From Candidatus Sphingomonas phytovorans (GTDB lineage Bacteria; Pseudomonadota; Alphaproteobacteria; Sphingomonadales; Sphingomonadaceae), in assembly GCA_029202385.1 (NCBI GenBank), contig CP119314.1, positions 2,792,501 through 2,856,500 of the forward strand: a stretch of 64,000 nt of DNA. The letters run 5' to 3'. Below are positions 43,058 through 53,616 of this stretch, piece by piece. The first letter of the stretch is position 1. Each line of letters starts with the position of its first letter. The notes under the pieces are model-generated. The model worked only from the letters and a program-made list of their open reading frames with translations, was not told where the DNA came from and searched no databases. The position numbers were made by a program, and so were the translations under genes.

Positions 43058-45114
43058 GTGCCGATAACGGCCATCCTCTGGAGCCATGCGCTCGCCGCCC
43101 TGCTGTTCGCGGGCGTCGCGCTGACCCGGCTGCGCGACGCGGGCAGCGCGTTGCCGCGCCTGACCTTCGTCGTCGCCCTAGGCGTCACCGCGCTCTGGGC
43201 GCTCGCCGTGGCCGGCATCGGCCCACTCGACCTGGTGACGCGCGTGGCCGAAAGCGCGCGCAACATCGCCTGGCTCGGCTTCATGTTCGCGCTGGTCCGT
43301 CGCGATGGCGGCGCGCCCGAGGCACGCCCGGTCGCGATCATCTACGGCGTCGTCGTGGTGCTGGTGCTGATCAGTGCCGGCCTGGCCGTCAGCGACGAGA
43401 CGATCGGCCCGGATGTGGTGCCGGCGCTCGGCACGGTCCGCGTGCTGCTGCGCGCCATGGTCGCGATCAGCGCCCTGGTCCTGGTCAACCACCTCTATTC
43501 GGCCGTCGCGCCGCGCGCGCGGGGCGACATCTCGCTCGCCGTGATCGCCCTGGCCGCGATGTGGAGCGTCGACCTGCTGCTCTATGCCACCACCTATCTT
43601 ACCGGCAGTGCGCCGAACGACCTGATCGCCGGCCGCGGCGTGGTGATGGTGCTGGCCGCGCCCGTGTTCGCGCTCGCGGTGCAACGCAACGGCGACTGGA
43701 CGCTGCAGCTCTCGCGCACGGTCGCGTGGCAGACGCTCTCCTTCGCCGTTACCCTGCTCTATGCGGTGATCATGCTGGCCGCGACCAGCGCGATCGCCGC
43801 GTTCGGCGGTGACAATGCGCGGGTGCTGCAGACCGCCTTCGTCTTCGGGTCGACCGCGGCGGTGCTCACCGTCCTCTCCTCCCCCTGGGTCAAGGCCTGG
43901 GCCAAGGTGAAGGTGGCCAAGCATCTGTTCCGTCACCGCTATGACTACCGCGCCGAATGGACTCGGTTCACCGATACGCTGGGCAAGCCCGGCGAGGGCG
44001 CAGCGCCGCTCGACGAACGAATCGTCAAGGCAGTCGCCGACCTCACCGATTCTCCGGCCGGGCTGCTGCTCGTGCCGGAAGGCACCGGCCTGGGTATCGG
44101 GGCGGGATGGAACTGGGCACGCGACGGCCTGCCCTCGGCTGGCGGCGACGAAGCGCTCGCCACCTATCTCGCCACCACCGGCCGGATCGTCGAGCTGGAT
44201 TCGGTACGCGGCGATATCGCCGACCCCGGCGAACTGGCCAGCGTGCCGTTGTGGATGACCGACGAGCCCAATGCCTGGGCCCTGGTGCCGCTGGTCCATC
44301 TCGACCGACTGCAAGGGGCGATCCTGCTTGCCCGCCCCCCGGTCGACCGGTCGCTCGACTGGGAGGATTTCGACCTGCTGCGCATCGCCGGGCGGCAGGT
44401 TGCCAGCTACCTCGCCGAGGCGCGCGCTCAGGAGGCCCTGTCCGACGCGCAGCGCTTCGACGAATTCAATCGCCGCTTCGCCTTCATCATGCATGACATC
44501 AAGAATCTGGTGAGCCAGTTGACCCTGACCGCACGCAACGCCGAACGCCATGCCCATAACCCCGAGTTCCGCGCCGACATGATCGCCACGCTCCAGGACT
44601 CGGCCGGGCGCATGAACGATCTGCTCGCCCGCCTGTCGCAGCACCATTCGGGCCGCGCCGAGGAACTACGCGCGGTCGAGGTTGCGCCACTGCTCGAACG
44701 CGTCGCGGCGCGGCGGCGTTCGCAGCATCCGATCGCCACCCTCTCGCACGGCGAGGCCGTGGCGCTCGCCGATCCGGCGCGGCTCGAGCAATTGCTCGGC
44801 CATCTGGTCCAGAACGCCATCGAGGCGAGCAGTCCGGCCGAGCCCGTGATGATCGCGGTGACGGCACAAGATACACGAGTGGAGATCGACGTGATCGACA
44901 AGGGCTGCGGCATGTCGCCGGCCTTCCTGCGCGAAAAGCTGTTCAAGCCTTTCGTTTCGTCAAAGACCGGCGGCTTCGGCGTCGGCGCCTTCGAGGCCCT
45001 TCAGCTCGCCCAGGCGATGGGCGGCACGCTTGAGGTGACCAGCCGCGAGGGTGAAGGATCGCGCTTCCGGGTTACCCTGCCCGTCGCACGCGATACCCTG
45101 ATCGGGAAGGCCGC

Positions 45115-45118
<4 letters not shown>
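43058..45118 (+). CDS. prsK: PrsK-type sensor histidine kinase
   Basis: A 686-residue membrane kinase of the PEP-CTERM/EPS-associated type TIGR02916. It has about 8 TM helices (1-270), a GAF-like domain (DLTDSPAGLLLVPEGTGLGIGAGWNWA, about 330-460), the phospho-acceptor His in FAFIMHDIKNLVSQLTL (about 483) and an HATPase domain (LVQNAIEASSP, DKGCGMSP, KTGGFGVGAFEA). The start is GTG 43058; an earlier ATG inside the EpsB gene (43022) is unlikely. The stop overlaps prsR as ATGA, fitting a kinase-regulator pair. Confidence 0.88.
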
Positions 45119-46462
<1,344 letters not shown>

Positions 46463-46479
<17 letters not shown>

Positions 46480-48628
46480 ACGATCGCCATCCGCCTTCTC
46501 CGTTCGTATCGAGCCGGTCGAGGCACCGACGCTTCCCGAAACGCGGACAAGAGGACGTCGTCGTCGCCGATCCGGCCACGCGCGGCGCTGGGGCGTGTTC
46601 CTCGCCGCCTGTGGCGCGGCGCTGCTCTGCGTCCTGCTGTTCGCCTTCGCGGTGACCCGGCCGGTCCGTATCGACCCCGCCAGCGCCCGGGTCGAGCTCG
46701 GCGAGAGTCTCGGCCTGCTCAAGCTCGGCAATATCAGCGCTGCGCGCCTGCATGCGCAGGCGGCGATCAAGGCCGACCCCGACTGGGGCCTCGCCCATGC
46801 CGTGCTGGCGCGCGTCTTCCTCGCGCTCGGCGACGGCGTCGCGGCTGAAGGCGAGCTCGGCCGTGCGCGGGCGGCCGGCTTCGACGGTAACCGGGCGCAT
46901 CAGCTCTACGCCCATGCCTGGCTGCTCCAGGGCGATCCCAAGCGTGCCCTGGCTGAAGCTGGCAAGACGCAGCCGCGCTATGCGGACTATGCCGCCCGTG
47001 TCGCCGCCCGCGCGCTCGCGGCGCAGCGCGACCTGCCCGGTGCGCAGCGCATGCTCGCGGAGGTCCTGGCCACCACGCCCGGCGACAGCGCGGCCTGGTC
47101 GGACCTGGGCCGCGTCCGCTACACCAGCGGCGACCTCGCCGGCGCGATCGACGCGGCGACCCGCGCGATCGCGCTCGACCGCAACAATATCGAGGCGCTG
47201 ACCCTGCGGGGCGAGCTGGTGCGGGGCCAGTACGGCCTGGTCGCCGCGCTCCCCTGGTTCGAGGAGGCGCTCAAGCGCGACGCCTATTTCCACCCGGCGC
47301 TGATCGAATATGCCGGTACGCTGGGCGATGTCGGCCGCTATGGCGATATGCTGCTGGCGACGCGCAAGGCACTCGCGGCGCAGCCCGGCAGCCCCCAGGC
47401 TTATTACCTCCAGGCGGTTCTCGCCGCGCGCGCGGGCAATTTCGATCTTGCCCGCACGCTGATGGACCGTACCGCCGGCAAGGTTAGCGGCATGCCCGGT
47501 GCCCTGCTGCTGGGCGGCACCCTGTCCTATCAGGCCGGTGCCTATGAGCAGGCGATCGAGCAGTTCCGCCAGCTCGTCGGCCGCCAGCCGATGAACATCA
47601 CCGCGCGCCGCCTGCTCGGCGCCGCGCTGCTGCGCTCCGGCGATGCAAAGGGGGCGCTTGATATGCTCCGCCCGGTGGCGCTGCGCGGCGATGCCGACAG
47701 CTATACACTCACCCTCGTCGCGCGCGCCTTCGAAAGGACCGGCGAACGCGACTGGTCGGGCCGCTTCCTCGATCGCGCCGCCTGGCCGTCGCGCGAGGGA
47801 TCGAGCCCGTTCGGCACCGACGACAGCCTGCCGATCCTGACCGCCGCGACGAACCAGGAGCCTGACGATCCCGTGCGCCGAGTCGGTTATCTGCGTGGCC
47901 TGATCGATTCGGGCGATGCGGGCGACGCCCTTGTCCAAGCGCATGCGCTTGCCCGCGACAATCCGGGTGTCCCCGCCGCACACCTGGCGGTCGGCGACAC
48001 GCTGATGGTGATGGGTCGCTATGGCGACGCCGCGACCGCCTATGCCCGCGCCGCCGACATCCATTTCGACGAGCCGACCATGCTGCGCGCGGTCGATGCA
48101 CTCGATCACGCGGGACGCCGTCCAGACGCCGCGAACGTCCTGGCGCTGTTCCTGTCACAGAATCCGCAGAGCGTCGCCGGGCTGCGCCTTGCCGCGCACT
48201 GGCAGATCGCCGGCGGCGAATGGGACACGGCGATCGAGACGCTAGAGGGCCTGCGCCAGCGAATCGGCAACCGCGACGCCGCGCTGCTGGCTGAACTCGC
48301 TTATGCCTATGTCGGCGCCGACGACACCGAGACCGGTCTCGTCTACGCCAAGGCCGCTTATGCGCTCGCCCCGATGAACCCCGCCACGACCGACGCTTAT
48401 GGCTGGACACTCTATCAGTCGGGCAGGAACGGCGGCGCGGTTCAGCTCCTCGAAAAGGCCGTTTCGATCGCGCCCGGGCATGCCGTGCTGCGCTGGCATC
48501 TCGGGCAGGTCTATGCCGATCTCGGCCGGAAGGCCGAGGCCGCGGCGGAGATCAAGGCAGCGCTGGGGGATTCGAGTTTCCAGGATCGGGATGCCGCGCA
48601 GGCGGTGCTGAAGACGCTGGGCAGTTGA
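46463..48628 (+). CDS. TPR-repeat membrane-anchored protein of the EPS/PrsK-PrsR operon
   Basis: A 721-residue protein with one N-terminal TM anchor (VFLAACGAALLCVLLFAFAV, about 45-65) after a basic segment (TRGRRRRRSGHARR). A long series of TPR helices follows, for example AWSDLGRVRYTSGDLAGAIDAATRAIALD, AYYLQAVLAARAGNFDLARTLMD and DAYGWTLYQSGRNGGAVQLLEKAVSIAPG. It overlaps prsR by 17 bases (ATG 46463; ATG 46472 possible), so it is co-translated. Many EPS loci carry such a protein, resembling PrsT in size, but the lipobox of PrsT is absent. Its first 20 residues encode a repeat-like sequence (see separate entry). It may scaffold the EPS export machinery (inference). Confidence 0.84.
46500..46525 (+). 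repeat. Dispersed-repeat sequence inside the TPR gene start
   Basis: CCGTTCGT followed by ATCGAGCC-GTCGAG is the same word set as the intergenic repeat at 18756-18880, read on its minus strand. Here it is translated in frame as VRIEPVEA near residues 14-21 of the TPR protein. Confidence 0.5.
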
Positions 48629-48686
48629 CCCCTCCTTCCGGGCGAAGGCTATTGCCTGAAAGGCCGGTGGTTGTAACAGGCCGGGA

Positions 48687-49499
48687 ATGACCGACCCTCT
48701 GATCCGCATTGCCGACGCGCTCGACCGGCTGTCCCCGCCCACTCCGCCGGCCGCCGACCCGCTCGCGCACCCCGCCTATGTCTGGCGCGGCGACACGCTG
48801 ATCGCCGCGCGCGATTTCGCCGGCCTGCCGCTCGACCAGCTCCGCAACATCGATCTCCAGAAGACGGCGCTGGTCGACAATCTGGAGCGGCTCGCAAGCG
48901 GCTCTGCGGCGCACGACGCGTTGCTGTGGGGCGCGCGCGGCACCGGCAAGTCGGCGCTGGTGAAGAGCACGGTCGCCCATATCCAGGCCTCGGGCGGCAA
49001 TCTCGCGCTGATCGAGGTCGTGACGACCCGGCTCGACACCCTGCCGACGCTGTTCGCGGCCATCGCATCGGTGCCCCGCGCCTTTGTCCTGTTCATCGAT
49101 GATCTCGGCTTCGACGCGGCCGGCGACGCGCGCGCGCTGCGATCGATGCTGCAGGGCGGTGCCGAGGCGCGACCCGCCAATGCCCGGCTGATCGTCACCT
49201 CCAACCGCCGCCATCTCGTCCCACGCGACATCGCCGAGCAGGAAAGCGCGATCAACCCGCGCGACGCGGTCGACGATCAGCTCGCCCTCGCCGACCGGTT
49301 CGGGCTCAGCCTCGGCTTCCACGTGATCGACCAGGATTCCTACCTGGCGATCGTCCAGGGCTATACCGATGCGTACGGCCTGCCCTTCGATCCGGTCGAG
49401 GCGGTTGGCTGGGCAACGCGGCGCGGCAGCCGTTCGGGCCGGGTCGCCTGGCATTACATCGTCGATCTGGCCGGCCGGAATGGAAGATCGCTGAGATAG
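48687..49499 (+). CDS. DUF815 family ATP-binding protein
   Basis: A 270-residue P-loop ATPase of the DUF815 family. Walker A is WGARGTGKSALVKS (82-90) and Walker B AFVLFIDDLGFD (about 131-141), with an arginine finger-like segment NARLIVTSNRRHLVPRD (about 168-185). The C-terminal lid helix is in a conserved arrangement (YTDAYGLPFDPVEAVGWATRRGSRSGRVAWHY). Family members are AAA+-like proteins of uncertain role. It stands 59 bases after the TPR gene. No functional assignment beyond ATPase is supported. Confidence 0.85.
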   Translation: MTDPLIRIADALDRLSPPTPPAADPLAHPAYVWRGDTLIAARDFAGLPLDQLRNIDLQKTALVDNLERLASGSAAHDALLWGARGTGKSALVKSTVAHIQASGGNLALIEVVTTRLDTLPTLFAAIASVPRAFVLFIDDLGFDAAGDARALRSMLQGGAEARPANARLIVTSNRRHLVPRDIAEQESAINPRDAVDDQLALADRFGLSLGFHVIDQDSYLAIVQGYTDAYGLPFDPVEAVGWATRRGSRSGRVAWHYIVDLAGRNGRSLR

Positions 49500-49567
49500 T
49501 CATTGATCTGGCTCATCTTTGCACGAACCCGACTTGACTTGGTGGCCCCCGCGCGGTGACGTCAGCC

Positions 49568-50584
49568 ATGACCCGCATCGGCGACTTTGATCTGTGTGAG
49601 AGATTGTCGCCGGCCGTACCCGTCTGGGTGACTCAGGTCGGCGTCGCCCTGCTGACCGTGCTTGGCGCGAAGATCGTCCGGCTGGTCTTCGACATCGTCG
49701 CCGGCGGCGCGGCACCGTTCGCGCTGATCTACCCGGCGATCATGCTCGCGACCCTGTTCGCGCGCGCCTTTGCCGGCACGCTCACCGCGACGATCATGAT
49801 CGTCTATATCTGGTACTTCATCTATCCGGTCGAGCGGTCCTTCCGCTTCGCGACGAGCGCGAACGCCTTCGCCGTCGCCATCGTGATCGTCACCGCGATC
49901 ATGACGATCGCCATCGCGGAGCTGTTCCGCCGCACCGCCCGCCGCGCGACCCAGGCGCGCGACCGCGAGATCGCGGACCGCGACCTGTTCCTCGCCGAAT
50001 TCGATCATCGGATGAAGAACAACTTCGCGATCGTCGCCGGACTGCTCGACCTGCAGAAGCGCCGCGCGAGCGACCCGGCAACCGTCCAGGCGCTCGAGAC
50101 GGCCCAGATGCGGGTGGACAGCATCGCCCGGGCCCACCGTCATCTCTATCGCGGCACCGGCCAGCCGGGCACCGTCGAGATCAGGGACTATCTGACCGAT
50201 CTCTGCGCGGCGCTCGCCGAATCGCTGTTCCTGCAGGGTGGCATCACCCTCTCGTGCGACAGCGACCAGGCAGCAGTACCGCGCGACCGCGCCGTCTCGA
50301 TCGGGCTGGTCGTCAACGAGCTTGTCACCAATGCCGCCAAGCACGCCTTTCCCGGGCGCGACCTCGGCACGATCACCGTCACCCTGCGCAACAGGAGCAA
50401 GGGCGGCTGGCGAATCACCGTGGCCGATGACGGGGTCGGCATGCCGAAGGGCGCGGCGCTGCCCGGAAAAACCAGCGGGCTCGGCAGCCGGCTGGTCGAG
50501 GCATTCGCCCGCCAGGCCGGCGGCACGCTGTCGACCGAAAGCGACGAAAGCGGTACGCGCGTGGTGATGAAGCTGGAGTCCTGA
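49568..50584 (+). CDS. Sensor histidine kinase, HisKA_2 type
   Basis: A 338-residue kinase with an N-terminal 4-TM sensor domain (about 15-105, resembling DUF4118: FALIYPAIMLATLFARAFAGTLTATIMIVYIWYF). The phospho-acceptor His lies in the H-box FDHRMKNNFAIVAGLLDLQKRR. An HATPase_c follows (LVVNELVTNAAKHAFPG; VADDGVGMP; TSGLGSRLVEAFARQAGGTL). The FDHRMKNN... box identifies the HisKA_2 group, common as general-stress/light kinases in alphaproteobacteria. GTG 49556 is an alternative start. No cognate response regulator is adjacent, so it is an orphan. Confidence 0.9.
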   Translation: MTRIGDFDLCERLSPAVPVWVTQVGVALLTVLGAKIVRLVFDIVAGGAAPFALIYPAIMLATLFARAFAGTLTATIMIVYIWYFIYPVERSFRFATSANAFAVAIVIVTAIMTIAIAELFRRTARRATQARDREIADRDLFLAEFDHRMKNNFAIVAGLLDLQKRRASDPATVQALETAQMRVDSIARAHRHLYRGTGQPGTVEIRDYLTDLCAALAESLFLQGGITLSCDSDQAAVPRDRAVSIGLVVNELVTNAAKHAFPGRDLGTITVTLRNRSKGGWRITVADDGVGMPKGAALPGKTSGLGSRLVEAFARQAGGTLSTESDESGTRVVMKLES

Positions 50585-50595
50585 TTCCGCGCCGA

Positions 50596-52155
50596 TCACG
50601 CCTCCAGCAGGCCAGCATTCGCGAAACCGACCAGCAGCGCGGACACCCGTTCCGCGGCCATTTCCCCGATCGCGGCGATGTCAGTGACGGGAACGCCATC
50701 CCGCGTGAAGGCGAGACGTCCGGCCACGGCCTCTTGCGTCAACAATTCAGCAAGGGCGGCACGGTCACGGCTGCCGTCAAGCACCGACAGCAGGAGCCGC
50801 GACATCGCCTGGAGCGTCACCGGCTCGTGACGGAAATTGGTGGTGGACCCGGCCCCTTCCGCCGAATCCGCCCGGGCGATCGCGATCGCCCTCGGCTTGT
50901 CCCGATCGTCAGCGCGACCGGCATGCAGCGGCTCGGATGAAAGGCTGGCCATGCCGGCCAGGACCATTCGATGAAGCGCCTCCAACAGCGGCGCTTGCTC
51001 GGCCTGGGCGCATGCCCCCAGGCTTGAGGACGAAGGATACTGCCCGATAAGACGCGCTATCCCATCGGCGACAGCAGTGGAGCCAAGGGGAAGCAGCCGC
51101 CCGCCCGCGTCGACGAGGACAGGCTCGCTGCCATTCCACAACAGCTGAAGCCCGGCGTCAGTCAGGAAATGCAACGGTGCGATGCATTCCCGGACCACCG
51201 AGCGGTTCGCGCCGGCCAGCCGACCGGCCGACACCAGGATGGTCTGGCGGAACGTACGGCCGGTCAGCATATCGAGATACTGCTCGACCTCGACCGGGTC
51301 GTCTTTCGCCCGTGCCCGCACCTGTTGGGCGATATCCGGCCCGTAATTGTCGAGCGTCGACAGGCCGAGATCGCAGTCGGCGAGGTAGCCGAGGCCGTCC
51401 CGCGCCGCCTCCGCGGCAAAGGCGCGGACCGTGGTGGGGTGGCTCATCTCCTCCAGAAATTCGTGCGCGACATAGTCGTCGGGCAACCCCGCCATCGCCG
51501 CGGCGCGGCCGCGCAATACATCGCCATAAGGGCCCCGGTCGGGCGTCGCCGCCGCGAGGAAGTCGAGCAGTTCCCGTGCCCTGGCAACGCGGTCCGGCAG
51601 ATCGGGATCGCCCTGCGCATCGAGCCTGAAGGCGTCATGGACCGGCTGGATCATCCGCCAGCCCGGCAGGACATTATAGCTGACACAGGCGATGCCGATC
51701 GGCGACAGCCGCTCGCCGACGACCCGGAAGATGGCGTCGCGTACCGCCGCGGGCACCCAGCTATAGACGCCGTGACAGATGACATAGTCGAAGACGCCGA
51801 GTTCCTCGCCGATCCCGGTCAGGCTCTCGCAACGGATGTCGATATTGTCGAGACCGAGCCTGGCGATCCGGGCCTGCCCCGCCTCGACCTGAGCAGACGA
51901 CAGGTCGATGCCCACGAACCTGGCGTCCGGATAGCGCAGGGCATGGGGAATGATATTGCCCCCCGACGCGCAGCCCAGTTCGAGGACCCGCGCGGTCGCC
52001 AGCGGCGCTGCTTCAAGCCCGAAAGCACGCGCGATGCCCCCGATGCGGGACGGCTGGCTCGCCGCGAACGCCCGGGACTCATAGGGAAGCCGGTCGTAGT
52101 TCCGCGCTGTACGCGCGAGGCTGTCCCCAATCTCCGTCGTCCCGCCCATGGCCAT
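50596..52155 (-). CDS. Class I SAM-dependent methyltransferase with regulatory domain
   Basis: A 519-residue protein: methyltransferase domain with SAM motif I VLELGCASGGNI (57-68), FVGIDLSSAQVEAG and DYVICHGVYSWVP. The methyltransferase regulatory domain follows (EEMSHPTTVRAFAAEAARDGLGYLADCDLGLSTLDNYGPD, about 235-280; ECIAPLHFLTDAG). This two-part layout defines the PF10119-type predicted methyltransferases. A C-terminal winged-helix-like tail completes it (SVLDGSRDRAALAELLTQEA). The substrate is unknown. It converges on the histidine kinase and has its own promoter. Confidence 0.85.
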   Translation of the reverse strand: MAMGGTTEIGDSLARTARNYDRLPYESRAFAASQPSRIGGIARAFGLEAAPLATARVLELGCASGGNIIPHALRYPDARFVGIDLSSAQVEAGQARIARLGLDNIDIRCESLTGIGEELGVFDYVICHGVYSWVPAAVRDAIFRVVGERLSPIGIACVSYNVLPGWRMIQPVHDAFRLDAQGDPDLPDRVARARELLDFLAAATPDRGPYGDVLRGRAAAMAGLPDDYVAHEFLEEMSHPTTVRAFAAEAARDGLGYLADCDLGLSTLDNYGPDIAQQVRARAKDDPVEVEQYLDMLTGRTFRQTILVSAGRLAGANRSVVRECIAPLHFLTDAGLQLLWNGSEPVLVDAGGRLLPLGSTAVADGIARLIGQYPSSSSLGACAQAEQAPLLEALHRMVLAGMASLSSEPLHAGRADDRDKPRAIAIARADSAEGAGSTTNFRHEPVTLQAMSRLLLSVLDGSRDRAALAELLTQEAVAGRLAFTRDGVPVTDIAAIGEMAAERVSALLVGFANAGLLEA

Positions 52156-52262
52156 GTCACTGCCCCCTCATGCAGGCCTGTGCGCACCTGTTCAGGAACC
52201 GCGACGATATTGCAATGTGGCGGGCGTCAAGAACGCGTCGACCGGACGACAGGGACGGGATC

Positions 52263-53411
52263 TTATGCCGCCACGGATCGCTCCGTCTCCGTGCCGCGGC
52301 GCGGATGCCTGCTTTCCGCCTTGGCAACATAGAGTGCGCGGTCAGCGGTATCGAACAGGGCATCGGCGGTGCGGCCGTCGACGGGCCAGGTCGCCACGCC
52401 GATGCTGGCGCCAACACGAATGTCGTGACCGCAAATCTGGTGCGGCGGCACCAGGGCCGACAACATGTGGCCGGCAATGGCGTGAGTCGCGATCGCCGAA
52501 CCGCAGGGCACCAGGATCGCGAATTCATCGCCACCCAGCCGCGCCACCACGGCATCCTCACCACCGGCACCGCGCAGCCGCTCCCCGACCTCGCACAGCA
52601 GCACGTCGCCCGCGGCGTGGCCGTGGCAGTCATTGACCGGCTTGAAGCCGTCGAGATCGACCAAAGCGACCGAGAAGCATGTCTCCGGACCCGCCGCCGC
52701 AATCTCCTGCTGCAGCCGGGCGTCGAGCGCGCGGCGGTTGAGCAGGCCGGTCAGCGGATCGGTGTTGGCCAGATCCCGCATCTTGCGCTGGAGCATCAGC
52801 AGGTCGACGAGCTGGACATGTTGCTGCGCGATCATGCGAAGCAGGAACGCGCTGGCAACGGCGAGGCTGGTGCCGGCGGCAAGGTCCATCCGGTGACCGG
52901 TGAAGAGAAGCAGGATGGTGATCGGCAACAGGCCGATCGCCAGGTTGATGATCGTCGCCGAGCGGATGGTCGAGAGGCAATAGGCAGTAGCGAGCGAGCC
53001 CATCGCCATGATCATCGGATAATAGATCCGCATCTCCGGCGGCGCGCTGAACCAGCTCATCACGCACCAGGTACTGCACAGCACGCCGAGCGAGCCCGAC
53101 ACCCATGTCGCTGCCTTGATCATCTTCGCGGCACGGCCGACGTCGAGGATCATCGCACGCTTCTTCATCCAGGCGAAGAAGCGCAGCAGGCACGCGCCGC
53201 CCATGAAGATCGGGATACCGAAGCGGATGATCGGCGAGGCGCCCTGGCTCGACCCGTAGATCGCGGTCGGAATCGTGAGCAGCAGGGTGAGATAGAGCAG
53301 CGGAATCTGGCTCTGCAGCCGCGCCGCGCGAAGCAAGGTGAAATCGTCCCGGATCACCTCGGGAACCGGCGGAAAGGCAGCCCGCCAAAAAGCCTTGATC
53401 GTCGCTCTCAT
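52263..53411 (-). CDS. Diguanylate cyclase (GGDEF) with membrane sensor
   Basis: A 382-residue enzyme making cyclic-di-GMP. Residues about 30-200 form five or six TM helices of MASE type. A short coiled linker (MIAQQHVQLVDLLMLQRKMRDLANTDPLTGLLNRRAL) leads to the GGDEF domain, with the intact active loop VARLGGDEFAIL (GGDEF at 293-297). The usual inhibitory I-site RxxD five residues before it is replaced by GEDA, so product inhibition may be lost. It is divergent from the lipoxygenase gene, sharing a 205-base promoter region. No EAL domain. Confidence 0.92.
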   Translation of the reverse strand: MRATIKAFWRAAFPPVPEVIRDDFTLLRAARLQSQIPLLYLTLLLTIPTAIYGSSQGASPIIRFGIPIFMGGACLLRFFAWMKKRAMILDVGRAAKMIKAATWVSGSLGVLCSTWCVMSWFSAPPEMRIYYPMIMAMGSLATAYCLSTIRSATIINLAIGLLPITILLLFTGHRMDLAAGTSLAVASAFLLRMIAQQHVQLVDLLMLQRKMRDLANTDPLTGLLNRRALDARLQQEIAAAGPETCFSVALVDLDGFKPVNDCHGHAAGDVLLCEVGERLRGAGGEDAVVARLGGDEFAILVPCGSAIATHAIAGHMLSALVPPHQICGHDIRVGASIGVATWPVDGRTADALFDTADRALYVAKAESRHPRRGTETERSVAA

Positions 53412-53616
53412 CGAGCCGGGCTAGCAGCCCAAGGTAAATCGACCGTTACCCCTGTTCCTGAACCAGATTCGGCGCCCAGCCCTGACCGTGCCCCCAAGGC
53501 GCGACGGGGAAGATAAATCCGGATTTGGTCCCGTTTCCCGGCGACGGGGCCATCAGTTGTTAACCATGTTTCCATAGCACCGCGCCTCGCACGAAAGACC
53601 AGCACAGGAGCAGCAG

